From contig NZ_FNCS01000009.1 in NCBI RefSeq assembly GCF_900100665.1, forward strand, positions 1 through 64,000: DNA of 64,000 bases, in the 5' to 3' direction. The notes under the pieces were generated by a model. That model saw nothing but the letters and a program-made list of their open reading frames with translations. It did not search any database and was not told the DNA's origin. The position numbers were made by a program, and so were the translations under genes. Shown here one piece after another: positions 24,855 to 33,906 of the stretch (position 1 is the first letter of the stretch; every line of letters begins with the position of its first letter). The DNA comes from Pelagibacterium luteolum. GTDB lineage: Bacteria; Pseudomonadota; Alphaproteobacteria; Rhizobiales; Devosiaceae.

Positions 24855-25844
24855 ATGAAATCGAGAATCGCCTTCATTATTGCCATCGTCGTGCTCGCAG
24901 GCGTTGCGGCCCTGTCCATATGGGCTTCCCTGGCGCCTGCCACCGTTCTTGTTCAGGGCGAGGTGGAGGCTACGCGTGTGGATATCGCGCCCCGGGCGTC
25001 GGGCCAAGTGGCCGCGGTGCATGTCAATGAAGGCGAACGCGTCGAAGCTGGCACGCTACTGGTCGAACTCGACAGTCCCCAACTCATGGCAGGTCTGGCC
25101 TCGGCTGAAGCTGCGGCGCGGGTCGCGCAAGCCGACCGCGAGCGCATCAACAGCACCCGTCCCGAGGTCATCGAAGCCCGTGAGGCCGAACTCGCGAAGG
25201 CTCAGGCCGATCTCGAACTCGCCCAGCAGACCTATGATCGCCTCGTAGCGCTGACCGAACGTTCGGTCGCTTCCCAGCAGCAGCTCGACAACGCCGGAAA
25301 TTCGCTCTCCGCCGCTCGCGCCGGAGTCACGGCGGCTCAAGCCAACCTGACCCTTGCAGTCAACGGCGCCAGCCCCGAGGAGCGCGCGGTCGCCGACGCG
25401 CAGTTGCAGCAGGCCGAAGCCGCCCTCAACCAGATCCGCACCGATGTCGGGGAGTTGTCCGTCTTCGCGCCGATCTCGGGCGAAGTGGTCAGCCGGGTCG
25501 CCGAGGTCGGAGCGCTCGCTGCCTCGGGCGCTCCGCTTCTGTCCATCGTCGATCTGGACGATGTCTGGTTCACGTTCAATCTGCGCGAGGATTTTCTGGA
25601 CGGTTTGCAAGTCGGAGATGTGCTATTGGCCGGCGTTCCCGCCGTCGGCCGGGATGGCGTACAGGTAAGCGTCACCTCGATCAGCGCACTGGGCGCATAC
25701 GCCAACTGGCGGGCGACGCGGGCGACGGGGGATTTCGATCTGCGCACCTTCCAGATCCGCGCCCGCCCGGTTGAACCCATCGAAGGCCTGCGCCCCGGCA
25801 TGAGCGCCATCATCGACTGGCAGGCCGGTCATGCTGGCCGCTGA
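24855..25844 (+). CDS. HlyD family periplasmic adaptor (membrane fusion protein)
   Basis: A 329-residue adaptor with one N-terminal helix (IAFIIAIVVLAGVAALSIWA), a lipoyl half-motif (APRASGQVAAVHVNEGERV), a long alpha-helical hairpin rich in Ala, Glu and Gln (about residues 75-195), the second lipoyl half and a beta-barrel domain. I prefer ATG 24855 with AAGGA upstream; ATG 24828 is possible. It links inner membrane permeases to an outer membrane channel, as in YhiI or EmrA. No outer membrane factor gene is present here. Confidence 0.88.
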   Translation: MKSRIAFIIAIVVLAGVAALSIWASLAPATVLVQGEVEATRVDIAPRASGQVAAVHVNEGERVEAGTLLVELDSPQLMAGLASAEAAARVAQADRERINSTRPEVIEAREAELAKAQADLELAQQTYDRLVALTERSVASQQQLDNAGNSLSAARAGVTAAQANLTLAVNGASPEERAVADAQLQQAEAALNQIRTDVGELSVFAPISGEVVSRVAEVGALAASGAPLLSIVDLDDVWFTFNLREDFLDGLQVGDVLLAGVPAVGRDGVQVSVTSISALGAYANWRATRATGDFDLRTFQIRARPVEPIEGLRPGMSAIIDWQAGHAGR

Positions 25845-27036
25845 AAAAGCGGTGCGGCCGGGGGTTATGCGGGTGGCCCAGCGCGAGTTGTGCCGCATCG
25901 CCCGCCGTCCCGCGCTGTCCTTTTTCGTTCTGGCCTTACCGCTTCTGGTCTTTCTCATGCTCGCCTCGATCTTCCGGGCCGGCGTGCCTGCCGGCCTGCC
26001 GGTGGCAGTGCTCGACCTCGATCGTAGCGCTCTTTCCCGCCAGATCGTGCAGGCGGTGGACGCGATGCCCGAAGTCGCGGTCGCTCATCGCCCGCTCGAT
26101 CTTTCCGAGGCGCGGCACCTGGTTCTGAGCGGGCAGGCCTATGGCGTGGTGCTGTTGCCGGCCGAACTGGAGCGCGACGTGCGCGCCGGCCGTCGCCCGG
26201 AGGTGGTGCTGTTCTACAATAACCAGTTCATGACTCCCGGCAGCGCCGTGGCGCGAAGCATGCAGACCGCGCTCGCCAATGTGAACGCCGGGATCGCGGT
26301 TTCCATGCGCGTCGCGCAAGGCGAACCCGACCATCAGGCGATACAGGCGGTCAATCCCATCCCCGTGCAGCAAAGCCCGCTCTTCAATCCCACACTGGAC
26401 TATGTCCACTTCCTGCTGGCCGCCCTGATGCCCGCCGCGCTGCAAATCTTCATTTGCGCCGCGACCGCCTATACCGTCGCGCTCGAGCAGTTGAGGCCGG
26501 GCAGGTTGAGAGCCATGACGCGGCTCGGCGGCGGGTTGATGCCTGCGATGCTCGGCAAACTTTTGCCCTACACCGTCATTTTCGCGACCGTCCTCGCCCT
26601 TGGCGACGCTTTGCTGCTCTTTGTCTATGACATGCCGTTCAATGGCAGCATGCCGGTCTATCTGACCGGCAGCCTCCTGTTCATCATCGCCTATCAGATG
26701 ATCGGGGTGGTTTTCGGTCTGGCCGCCTCGTCGATTTCGCTTGCGCTCGGCGCAGCCGGCATCTTCACCGCGCCGGCCTTCGGGTTCATCGGGGTCAGCT
26801 TTCCCCGTCTCGCCATGCACGGTTTCGCGACGTTCTGGAGCGTCCTCATGCCACTCACCTGGTATATGGATCTCCGCGTGGACCAGATGCTGCGCGGCGT
26901 GCCGGTGGATATCTCGCTCGCTTCCCTCGGGGCTCTGGGGTGGTCGGCTCTGGCCTATGCGGTCCTCGCGGCGCTGCTGCTGGTCATCCGGCGGCCCCGC
27001 GACGCCTCCAGAGAGATGAAGGAGGCCTCGGTATGA
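25831..27036 (+). CDS. ABC-2 type transporter permease (YhhJ/YbhR-like), first
   Basis: A 401-residue membrane protein with an N-terminal helix, a large periplasmic domain (about residues 50-190) and a cluster of helices in the C-terminal half, the layout of ABC-2 exporters. It overlaps the HlyD gene by 14 bases and the second permease by ATGA. It would form the export channel with the next gene. The operon has no ATPase gene, so the energising subunit must be elsewhere or lost. Confidence 0.85.
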   Translation: MLAAEKAVRPGVMRVAQRELCRIARRPALSFFVLALPLLVFLMLASIFRAGVPAGLPVAVLDLDRSALSRQIVQAVDAMPEVAVAHRPLDLSEARHLVLSGQAYGVVLLPAELERDVRAGRRPEVVLFYNNQFMTPGSAVARSMQTALANVNAGIAVSMRVAQGEPDHQAIQAVNPIPVQQSPLFNPTLDYVHFLLAALMPAALQIFICAATAYTVALEQLRPGRLRAMTRLGGGLMPAMLGKLLPYTVIFATVLALGDALLLFVYDMPFNGSMPVYLTGSLLFIIAYQMIGVVFGLAASSISLALGAAGIFTAPAFGFIGVSFPRLAMHGFATFWSVLMPLTWYMDLRVDQMLRGVPVDISLASLGALGWSALAYAVLAALLLVIRRPRDASREMKEASV

Positions 27037-28187
27037 AAGCGTGGTTCGAAGAATTCCAGGATGCCTTTTCGGCGATATTCAAGGACCGGGCCGCCTTCTC
27101 GATCATGGTTCTGGCGATCATCGTCTATGGCCTGCTTTATCCTCAGCCCTATCTGGGCGAGGTGGTGCGCGAGGCGCCCATCGTTGTGGTCGATCAGGAC
27201 AATTCCGTCACGTCCCGGGAGTTGCTGCGCCGTATCGGCGCCTATGACACTGTGCAGATCGCCGGCTCGGTTCCCGACATGGTGGCCGCGCGCAGGGCGC
27301 TTCAGGCCAGGCAAGCCTTCGCCATCCTCGTCATTCCCGAATTCTTCGAGCGCGACCTTCTGGCCGGGCGTAGCGCGCCGGTCGCCGCTTATGGCGATGC
27401 CAGCTATTTCCTGCTCTACAACACCACCATGACGGCCATCACCTCCGCCGCCCGCGAAACGGGAGCAGAAATCGCCGCCAGACGCATGGTGCAGCAAGGC
27501 AAGGGTGCTCGGGCGGCTGCCAGCATCCAGCCCATGACCGTGACGGCGGTGCCGCTGTTCAATCCCCAGGGGGGCTACGCCAGCTATGTCGTTCCCGCCT
27601 CGGTGGTCCTCATCCTGCAACAGACCCTTTTGATTGGGGTCGCGCTTCTGAACGCCGGTGCGGCAAACGCCCGCCACAGCGTCCGGCCGTTTGCCGTCCT
27701 CACCGCGCGGGTCGCGGCCTACAGCCTGCTTTATGGCATATGGATGCTGGCCTATCTGGTGTTGCTGCCGGTCATTCTGGGCATGCCGCGCATCGGCGGC
27801 CTGCTCGATCTTTTCATTCTCGGCGTCCCCTTCATTCTCGCGACCATTTTTCTTGGGCTTGTCTTGTCCATGGTCCTGCCAGTGCGTGAATGGGCGATCC
27901 TGGCCATGATGGCCATGGGCATCCCGCTATTCTTCCTGTCGGGCGTGGCATGGCCGATCGAGATGCTGCCGCAATGGATGCAACAGGTTGCGCTCGTGGC
28001 CCCTAGCACCTCGGCCATTCCTGGCATGGTGCGCATCAATCAGATGGGCGCCTCATGGCAGGACCTCACCCCTCAGGTGGCGACGCTCTGGATTCTGACT
28101 GCCGCATATGCCGCGGTCGTCCTCGCCGGACTGCGCTTGTTGCGCGGCAGACACGGACTGCCGGGTCAAGCCGTGCTCGACAGTTGA
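27033..28187 (+). CDS. ABC-2 type transporter permease (YhhJ/YbhR-like), second
   Basis: A 384-residue paralogue of the preceding permease with the same layout: an N-terminal helix near residues 22-40, a periplasmic domain to about 180, then about five helices. The motif GIPLFFLSGVAWPIEMLP near residue 300 is typical of the ABC-2 family. Translation is coupled to the first permease (ATGA). It ends 389 bases before the IS3 element. Confidence 0.85.
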   Translation: MKAWFEEFQDAFSAIFKDRAAFSIMVLAIIVYGLLYPQPYLGEVVREAPIVVVDQDNSVTSRELLRRIGAYDTVQIAGSVPDMVAARRALQARQAFAILVIPEFFERDLLAGRSAPVAAYGDASYFLLYNTTMTAITSAARETGAEIAARRMVQQGKGARAAASIQPMTVTAVPLFNPQGGYASYVVPASVVLILQQTLLIGVALLNAGAANARHSVRPFAVLTARVAAYSLLYGIWMLAYLVLLPVILGMPRIGGLLDLFILGVPFILATIFLGLVLSMVLPVREWAILAMMAMGIPLFFLSGVAWPIEMLPQWMQQVALVAPSTSAIPGMVRINQMGASWQDLTPQVATLWILTAAYAAVVLAGLRLLRGRHGLPGQAVLDS

Positions 28188-28576
28188 AGGGCGGCAGGTC
28201 AGCCTACACGGCTGCCCAACCCTTGCTCGCGCGCAGCCTGTCGCCCGTAGCCATGCCGTTGATGTAGCGGCGATCAGGATTAATCGAACGATGTCTGCTT
28301 TTGCGGAGAGGCGGACGTACTCGCTATGGCCGAGATGGCGTCGGGTGCCGAATGTCGGCTTTCCTCAATTCCTCGACAGAACCGGACCGACTGCAAACGG
28401 CCCCTTTGCTGATAAAGAAACGCGTGCTTTTGCTTGGCCAAAATAGCAAGGAAATTTGATCGCGGTGATCCGGTATGGGGTGGGCAGCAGACCGATGGGC
28501 TTCAGCCGAGAATATTCGAAAGCCGCCCCTCATCTCGCTATGAGATTCGTCACAACGGGCGACCAACTCGTGCCAT
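28188..28576. other. Gene-free stretch between export operon and IS element
   Basis: No gene is supported. Around 28371-28405 (ACAGAACCGGACCGACTGC and the following bases) there is a weak match to the dispersed intergenic repeat. An ATPase gene for the exporter, if it once lay here, has left no recognisable trace. Confidence 0.35.
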
Positions 28577-28629
28577 TGAACCGCCCCGGGTTTGCCGGAG
28601 GCTCCAACTTCTGAGAAAGTGGAGCCGAC

Positions 28630-28956
28630 ATGAGCAAGACAACGAACAAATTTGCGCCTGAAGTGCGCGAGCGAGCCATTCGTATGGTTCTGGACCACCA
28701 GGGGGAATATCGGTCCCGGTGGGCTGCAGTTTCCTCCATCGCTGCCAAGATCGGATGCTCACCAGCTACGTTGTACGACTGGGTCAAGAAGACCGAGGTC
28801 GACACTGGCAAGAGGGCGGGCCTGCCTAGCGATGTGGCCGAGAAGATGAAGGCTCTCGAGCGGGAGAACCGGGAGCTGCGGCAAGCTAACGAGATCCTGC
28901 GCAAAGCCTCCGCATATTTCGCCCAGGCGGAGCTCGACCGCCCGTTCAAGCGATGA
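28630..28956 (+). CDS. IS3 family transposase OrfA
   Basis: A 108-residue protein with an N-terminal helix-turn-helix ([15 protein letters not shown], about residues 40-54) and a C-terminal leucine-zipper-like coiled coil (residues 75-97). It recognises the IS ends. Its stop overlaps the orfB start (ATGA). IS3 elements usually make the active transposase as an OrfAB fusion by -1 frameshifting; no clear A-rich slippery run was noted, so coupled re-initiation is possible. Confidence 0.92.
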   Translation: MSKTTNKFAPEVRERAIRMVLDHQGEYRSRWAAVSSIAAKIGCSPATLYDWVKKTEVDTGKRAGLPSDVAEKMKALERENRELRQANEILRKASAYFAQAELDRPFKR

Positions 28957-29858
28957 TCGCCTTCATTGATGAGCACCGGGATGCTTATGGGGTCGAGCCG
29001 ATCTGCAGGGTTCTGCCGATCGCCCCATCAAGCTACCACGAACGGATTGCTCAACGCCGAGATGCCTCGCGACTGTCGGCTCGTGCCCAGCGCGATGAAG
29101 CCCTCAAGCCAGAGGTTAAGCGGGTCTTTGACGAGAACTTCGGGGTTTACGGCGTACGCAAGGTCTGGCGGCAGATGAAGCGGGAAGGCTTTGATATCGC
29201 CCGATGTAGCGTTGCACGGTTGATGCGCGATCTGGGCTTGCAAGGTGTAATCCGGGGCAAACCGGTGCGCACAACGATCAGCGACAAGGCAGCGCCGTGC
29301 CCCCTCGATCACGTCAATCGCCAGTTCCACGCTCCGGCGCCCAACAGGCTCTGGGTCTCCGATTTTACCTATGTAGCGACTTGGACTGGGTTTGCCTATG
29401 TGGCCTTTGTGATCGACGTCTACGCCCGCTATATCGTGGGGTGGCGGGTCAGCCGCACCGCCCATGCCAGCTTCGTTCTGGACGCCCTCGAGCAAGCCAT
29501 CCACGACCGCCGCCCCATCCATCGCGGGGGTCTGGTTCATCATTCGGATCGCGGATCGCAATATGTCAGCATTCGCTATACCGAGCGCTTGGCTGAGGCC
29601 GGCATCGAACCGTCAGTCGGCAGCGTTGGAGACAGTTACGACAACGCTTTGGCCGAGACTATCAATGGTCTCTACAAGGCAGAGGTGATCCATCCAAGGG
29701 CGCCATGGCGGACCATTGAAGCAGTGGAGTTCGCCACCCTCGAATGGGTGGACTGGTTCAATCACCGCCGACTCCTCGAGCCCATCGGCAACATCCCGCC
29801 AGCCGAGGCCGAGGCAAACTTCTACGCGGCACTGGAACAATCGGCCATGGCCGCATAA
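28953..29858 (+). CDS. IS3 family transposase OrfB (DDE integrase core)
   Basis: A 301-residue catalytic subunit with an HTH_21 domain (residues 50-105) and an rve integrase core. The acidic triad is visible in [17 protein letters not shown] and [13 protein letters not shown]. The gene is intact from start to stop, so the element may still be active. Confidence 0.93.
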   Translation: MIAFIDEHRDAYGVEPICRVLPIAPSSYHERIAQRRDASRLSARAQRDEALKPEVKRVFDENFGVYGVRKVWRQMKREGFDIARCSVARLMRDLGLQGVIRGKPVRTTISDKAAPCPLDHVNRQFHAPAPNRLWVSDFTYVATWTGFAYVAFVIDVYARYIVGWRVSRTAHASFVLDALEQAIHDRRPIHRGGLVHHSDRGSQYVSIRYTERLAEAGIEPSVGSVGDSYDNALAETINGLYKAEVIHPRAPWRTIEAVEFATLEWVDWFNHRRLLEPIGNIPPAEAEANFYAALEQSAMAA

Positions 29859-29897
29859 CTTAAACCGAAAGGCCTCCGACAGACCCGGGGCGGTTCA

Positions 29898-30891
29898 GTC
29901 CGATTACGGCCATCGATGCCACGGGCAAGATTGTTACCATGGCTGAGAATTTTTCGGAAAAGTATGGCATCGAGGCCATTGGCGTCAAAATGTCAGCACA
30001 AGAGCAAGAGCAGGTCCTTTTGCGTGAGGCTGCTGCCGGAAACGTTCAGACCGACGTCTTCAACATGAGCAATCTTCCCTCAGTCACTTCACAAATCTTG
30101 CCTCAGGGCATCGGCATAAGCTGGTTCCCGCCCGACCTGGCCGACGTCATCCCAGACAACTACCAGAACCCGGCGATAACTAGTTTGAATCCCTGGGTCT
30201 GGTCCTATAATACCGACGTGCACACTGAAGGGTGCCCCGTGGACAACATGTGGGCGCTCACCGAGCCTGAATGGCAGGGCCGCGTGGCGATCCCGGATCC
30301 CCAGCTGCGTGCCGAAACCATGTTCTGGTTCAATCAGCTGGAGACCAATGCCGATGGTGCGATGGCACAGGCTTATGAGGCGTTTTTTGGCGAGCCATTG
30401 GAAACAGATGAAGCCAGCGCGACTGCAGAATGGGTTAGAAGGTTCGCTGCCAACCAGCCCACGGTAACACGGTCGGATTCAGACGTTGGGCCGATTGTTG
30501 GGGCCCAGGTCAGGAAAGTCCGTTTATGGGCTTTGTCAGCGCCGCGATTTTTGGGGATGCTGTCGAAGATGGCTATGGCATGGGTATCTGCGAAGGCATG
30601 GAGCCTTTCGTCGGACAGCTGACGCCACGCGTTGCCGTTATTGCTGCCGGCACGCAGCATCCAAACGCCGCAAAGCTATTCGTACACTACATCATGACTG
30701 AAGAAGGCATGGCACCGCAGCTGGGAGATGGGAAGCTCTCGACGAACACGGAAGCGCGCATGCCAGAAGGTGAGCCTTCAGGCGTGTTCGACGTCGTGGA
30801 TCAGTTGCATGTAACTGATTCCGCCACAACTGAAAGCGACTTCGCTCGCCTGCAAGAGTGGCAGGATTTCTGGATCGTCAAATCTCGCTGA
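29898..30891 (+). pseudogene. ABC substrate-binding protein, 5'-truncated and frameshifted
   Basis: Remains of a periplasmic binding protein of the AfuA/PotD type. The reading frame runs from the IS edge (ITAIDATGKIVTMAENFSEK) without a start codon or signal peptide, through WSYNTDV and WQGRVAIPDP. It then changes frame at about 30503-30507 (GGGGCCCAGG), where one base is missing. It continues as ESPFMGFVSAAIFGDAVEDG to the normal end at 30891. The N-terminal part was removed at the IS junction. No permease or ATPase gene follows. Confidence 0.85.
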
Positions 30892-30899
30892 GTAAATTC

Positions 30900-30930
30900 A
30901 AGGGGGCAGGCGCGAGAGTTCGCCCCCTTG
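30900..30930 (+). terminator. Terminator-like hairpin after the binding-protein pseudogene
   Basis: An 8-bp stem AAGGGGGC/GCCCCCTT with a 14-base loop, followed by TTGTCCTTATTAT. It lies 8 bases after the pseudogene stop. The T run is interrupted, so strength is uncertain. Confidence 0.65.
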
Positions 30931-31529
30931 TCCTTATTATGTCCTGAACTTGATGATTGACGCTCGAATCGAATGTGGCCTTCAGGGCAGCGTGCACTTG
31001 ATGGGAATCTTTCATAGCGCAGTGCTCGTCATTTCGGAGAATAGGTTAGCAGGGGCATGTCAAACTCCGGGCCGCGTCGTCATCAGACCTTGCTAAGATG
31101 GCGACTGACTCAACTTCTCGGACGGGTTCCAAACATCGGCTTTGTCCGCATCCACGCCAGAACCGGCCAGTCCACTGTCGGTCCCGTTTTCGCCAGTTGG
31201 CAGCGCGCCCTCACTTCCAAGATTTGGGCCGCCATGACGCTTTGCTGAAGGCTGCCGGTTCGCTTCGACCACGGTAGCGAAATGGCGGCGAGCCCCGCGC
31301 GTCCATACCATCTGCCTGGACCGCCATCGTGCACATAGGTGATGTTTCGATGACTTTGGACCTATATCGCCGTCGCGGTCCCGCCCCCAACAAGGATGCA
31401 GACCGCAAGGGGCAATAACGACAGTTGATCCCTTGGGCGATTCACAGAATTTGTCGCGTAGCGACCAGCCGCACCCCGGCTCGCATCGAACCTTCATTCA
31501 CCTTTGCATGGTCGCTCTGTAACGCTATG
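30931..31529. repeat. Gene-free stretch with dispersed repeat copy
   Basis: No gene is supported. About 31149-31260 holds the best copy of the dispersed repeat: GCCAGAACCGGCCAGTCC, then TGTCGGTCCCG, then GCCAGTTGGCAGCGCGCCC. It aligns with 14160-14230 and 23194-23228. The minus-strand open frame at 31093-31497 covers this repeat and has no family resemblance. Confidence 0.45.
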
Positions 31530-32204
31530 CTAAATGGCTTCCACAGTTCCGCCTGATACCATGCCCCGCTCTATGGTAAGTGTTTCATCGGCGACTGATG
31601 ACAACAGATCGGGACTGGATTCGGTGATCATATAGGCAATGTCGCGTTTTTCTGCCTTGAGCCGCTTGAGCGCCCTTGCATAGTCAAGCGCCAGCGCTGG
31701 AGCGAGTCCCTGAAACGGCTCGTCGAGCAACAGCACGCGATCAGCGACCATGAGAGCCCGTCCAAGAGCGACCATCTTGCCCTGACCTCCTGAGACGCTG
31801 CCCCCCGGCCGAGCGTCGAGCGTTTCTAGCTGGGGTATGAGCGCGTAGGTCTCATCGAGACGACGTTTGCGTTCCGCGGGTGCCATATTGAGCGCCAGTG
31901 CAGGAAGGAGAATGTTTTCACGCACGGAAAACTCTGCGATCAAGCGCCGATCTTCGGGAGCATAGCCAATTCCCAGAGGAGCTCTAGCGAAAGCCGGTTT
32001 GTCCAGCAGAGCATCGCCCGCCAGCGACACAGTGCCCGAAACGACAGGTAGAAGGCCCATAATGGCGCGAAGGGTGGTTGTTTTGCCGGCCCCATTTCTG
32101 CCGATCAGGACCGTTGTCTTGCCAGATTCGAGGGTGAAGCTGATGCCGCGCAGTACCTGCACGCCTTCGATTTCGACTTCGAGATTATCAACCTTGAGCA
32201 TCAT
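31530..32204 (-). CDS. livF: Branched-chain amino acid-type ABC transporter ATPase (LivF)
   Basis: A 224-residue ATPase starting at an ATGATG overlapping the livG stop. Walker A is GRNGAGKTT, the signature is VSGGQGKMVALGRAL and Walker B is VLLLDEPFQGLAP. It is the last gene of a livJ-H-M-G-F-like operon on the minus strand. Together with LivG it powers import of a substrate that in this family ranges from amino acids to amides and aromatic acids. The first 29 residues of the longer open frame are a livG shadow. Confidence 0.9.
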   Translation of the reverse strand: MMLKVDNLEVEIEGVQVLRGISFTLESGKTTVLIGRNGAGKTTTLRAIMGLLPVVSGTVSLAGDALLDKPAFARAPLGIGYAPEDRRLIAEFSVRENILLPALALNMAPAERKRRLDETYALIPQLETLDARPGGSVSGGQGKMVALGRALMVADRVLLLDEPFQGLAPALALDYARALKRLKAEKRDIAYMITESSPDLLSSVADETLTIERGMVSGGTVEAI

Positions 32205-32947
32205 GCAACCCCCACAACAGTTTCCACGACGCGGGGATCCTGAAGAACCTCCGCCGGCTTGCCTTGCGCAAGAATGGACCCGCTGTTCCACACCAACACT
32301 CGGTCGGCGTAGCGCTCAACGATTTCCATGTCGTGTTCGACAAAGAGCGCGGTCAAGCCCTTGGTGCGCATAGCGTTCATGAGCGTTTCCATGATGGAGA
32401 ACCGCTCCAACGCGCTCACACCGCTTGTCGGCTCGTCGAGAAGCAACAGGCGTGGCTTGAGTGCGAGCGCCAAAGTGATGTCGGCTAGCTTTCTCAGCCC
32501 CTCAGGCAGGGTGCCGGCGATCGCATCGGCATGAGCCGATAGTCCCAGCAGTTCGAGCAGCTCATCGGCCTCTTCTTGATACCTGCGACGTGCCAATGGC
32601 TTTAGGCCATCCCAAACACCTTGGCGAGAGGCGATGCCCAGCAGCAGGTTGCTCCGTACTGTCTGGTCTGTGAAAAGCTGGGGAATCTGAAACGCGCGTG
32701 CAATACCCTGCCGCGCGATCCTGCGGGGCGCCCAGCCGGTGATCGGCTCACCTTCAAGGTACACCTCGCCCGAGACGGGGCGAATGTAGCCGGTGCACAG
32801 ATTGAGGAAAGTTGTTTTCCCCGAACCATTGGGTCCGATGATGGCAAGAAACTCGCCTTTTTCGATTTCCAGGCTGACATTGTCCGCCGCTTTGATGCCA
32901 GCGAATGCAATGGTCAAGCTTTCTGCCTTCAGGAGGGGCTGGCTCAT
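32201..32947 (-). CDS. livG: Branched-chain amino acid-type ABC transporter ATPase (LivG)
   Basis: A 248-residue ATPase with Walker A GPNGSGKTT, Walker B LLLLDEPTSGV and the C-terminal extension typical of LivG (WNSGSILAQGKPAEVLQDPRV). The signature loop is TLPEGLRKLADITLAL, with PEG where many ABC proteins have SGG, a usual variant in some LivG relatives. It overlaps livM and livF by ATGA junctions. Confidence 0.9.
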   Translation of the reverse strand: MSQPLLKAESLTIAFAGIKAADNVSLEIEKGEFLAIIGPNGSGKTTFLNLCTGYIRPVSGEVYLEGEPITGWAPRRIARQGIARAFQIPQLFTDQTVRSNLLLGIASRQGVWDGLKPLARRRYQEEADELLELLGLSAHADAIAGTLPEGLRKLADITLALALKPRLLLLDEPTSGVSALERFSIMETLMNAMRTKGLTALFVEHDMEIVERYADRVLVWNSGSILAQGKPAEVLQDPRVVETVVGVA

Positions 32948-33906
32948 GACTTGTTCTCCCCGAGCTTGGCGCTAGACGTTTTATCCGCCGACTTGGTGAC
33001 CAGGCCGTATAGGCCCTGTGGCAGGAAGAAAATGACCAGCAGCAGCGTTGCGCCCATGATTAGGTTCCAGGCGTTATGGGCAACGCCAACTGCGACGGTG
33101 TGGACGATCTCGAGAAAGATCGACCCGATGAACGGTCCAGCAACGCCGCCGATCCCGCCCAGAACAGCGGTCAAGACCAAGTGGCCAGATTCGGTCCAAT
33201 AGGCGTATTCCGGTAGGACATGGCCGATCGAGACCGCGGCAATGGCGCCACCAAGGCCGGCCAGCGCTGCTGAAATCGTGTAGGCGATCAAGAGTACAGA
33301 CCAAGCCGACACACCCAGATATTCGAGACGCACTTCGTTGGTATGAATAGCGCCGACTGCGTGTCCGAGAGGGCTTTTCAGGAACTGAACGCCTAGGCCA
33401 GCGATGATGGCCATGAGCGCCAGCGCGACGTAGAACAAAACGATATCGAAGCCGGCCTTGGTAAGGGTCGTGCCCAACACCGTTGGGACGGGCACGCGCA
33501 AGCCATCGGTGCCGCCCGTTATGCCATAGAGTTTGGAGAGCAGGGCGAAGAACACCATCGAGACAGCAAGATTGAGCATCGCGAAAAAGATCGCGCGATA
33601 GCGAACCAAATAGGCCCCGACAAGGGCGCCGATAGCGGCCGTGACCAAGGTGGATGCGATAAGGAGCACGAACAGGTCCGATATTCCAGACCACAGGACG
33701 ATAAAGGCGGCGGTGTACGCACCGGCCGCATAAAACATGGCGTGTCCAATCGAGATCAGACCGGCACGCAGAAGCAGGGCCACGCCGACTGCCGCAAATC
33801 CCTTTGCAATGGCGATGGTGAGCACGAATTGAAGCCAGGGGGCAGCGAAGGGGACGATGGCCAGGGCGGCAAAAGCAGCCGCGAAAAGTGCATAGATGAT
33901 TTTCAT
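32944..33906 (-). CDS. livM: Branched-chain amino acid-type ABC transporter permease (LivM)
   Basis: A 320-residue inner membrane permease with about nine helices. Family segments include ISIGHAMFYAAGAYTAA near residue 51 and GGIGGVAGPFIGSIFLE near 246. It overlaps livH and livG by ATGA, showing one operon. Confidence 0.9.
   Translation of the reverse strand: MKIIYALFAAAFAALAIVPFAAPWLQFVLTIAIAKGFAAVGVALLLRAGLISIGHAMFYAAGAYTAAFIVLWSGISDLFVLLIASTLVTAAIGALVGAYLVRYRAIFFAMLNLAVSMVFFALLSKLYGITGGTDGLRVPVPTVLGTTLTKAGFDIVLFYVALALMAIIAGLGVQFLKSPLGHAVGAIHTNEVRLEYLGVSAWSVLLIAYTISAALAGLGGAIAAVSIGHVLPEYAYWTESGHLVLTAVLGGIGGVAGPFIGSIFLEIVHTVAVGVAHNAWNLIMGATLLLVIFFLPQGLYGLVTKSADKTSSAKLGENKS

Larger units (their letters stand above)
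28577..29897 (+). mobile_element. IS3 family insertion sequence, complete
   Basis: A 1321-bp element bounded by imperfect inverted repeats. The left end reads TGAACCGCCCCGGGTTTGCC and the right end, on the other strand, TGAACCGCCCCGGGTCTGTC, both followed by GGAGGC. It carries overlapping orfA and orfB. The 3-4 bases flanking the ends differ (CCAT on the left, GTCC on the right), so there is no target duplication. That suggests recombination between copies or an adjacent deletion after insertion. Confidence 0.9.

Noticed and set aside
28573-29901. Target site duplication for the IS3 element
   Set aside because: Flanking bases CCAT and GTCC do not match in 3, 4 or 5 bases.
30495-30526. Programmed frameshift in the binding-protein gene
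   Set aside because: No slippery heptamer or downstream structure is evident, and the gene has also lost its 5' end, so decay is simpler.
31093-31497. Minus-strand 134-codon frame upstream of the exporter debris
   Set aside because: It overlies the degenerate repeat and matches no protein family; codon use is irregular.
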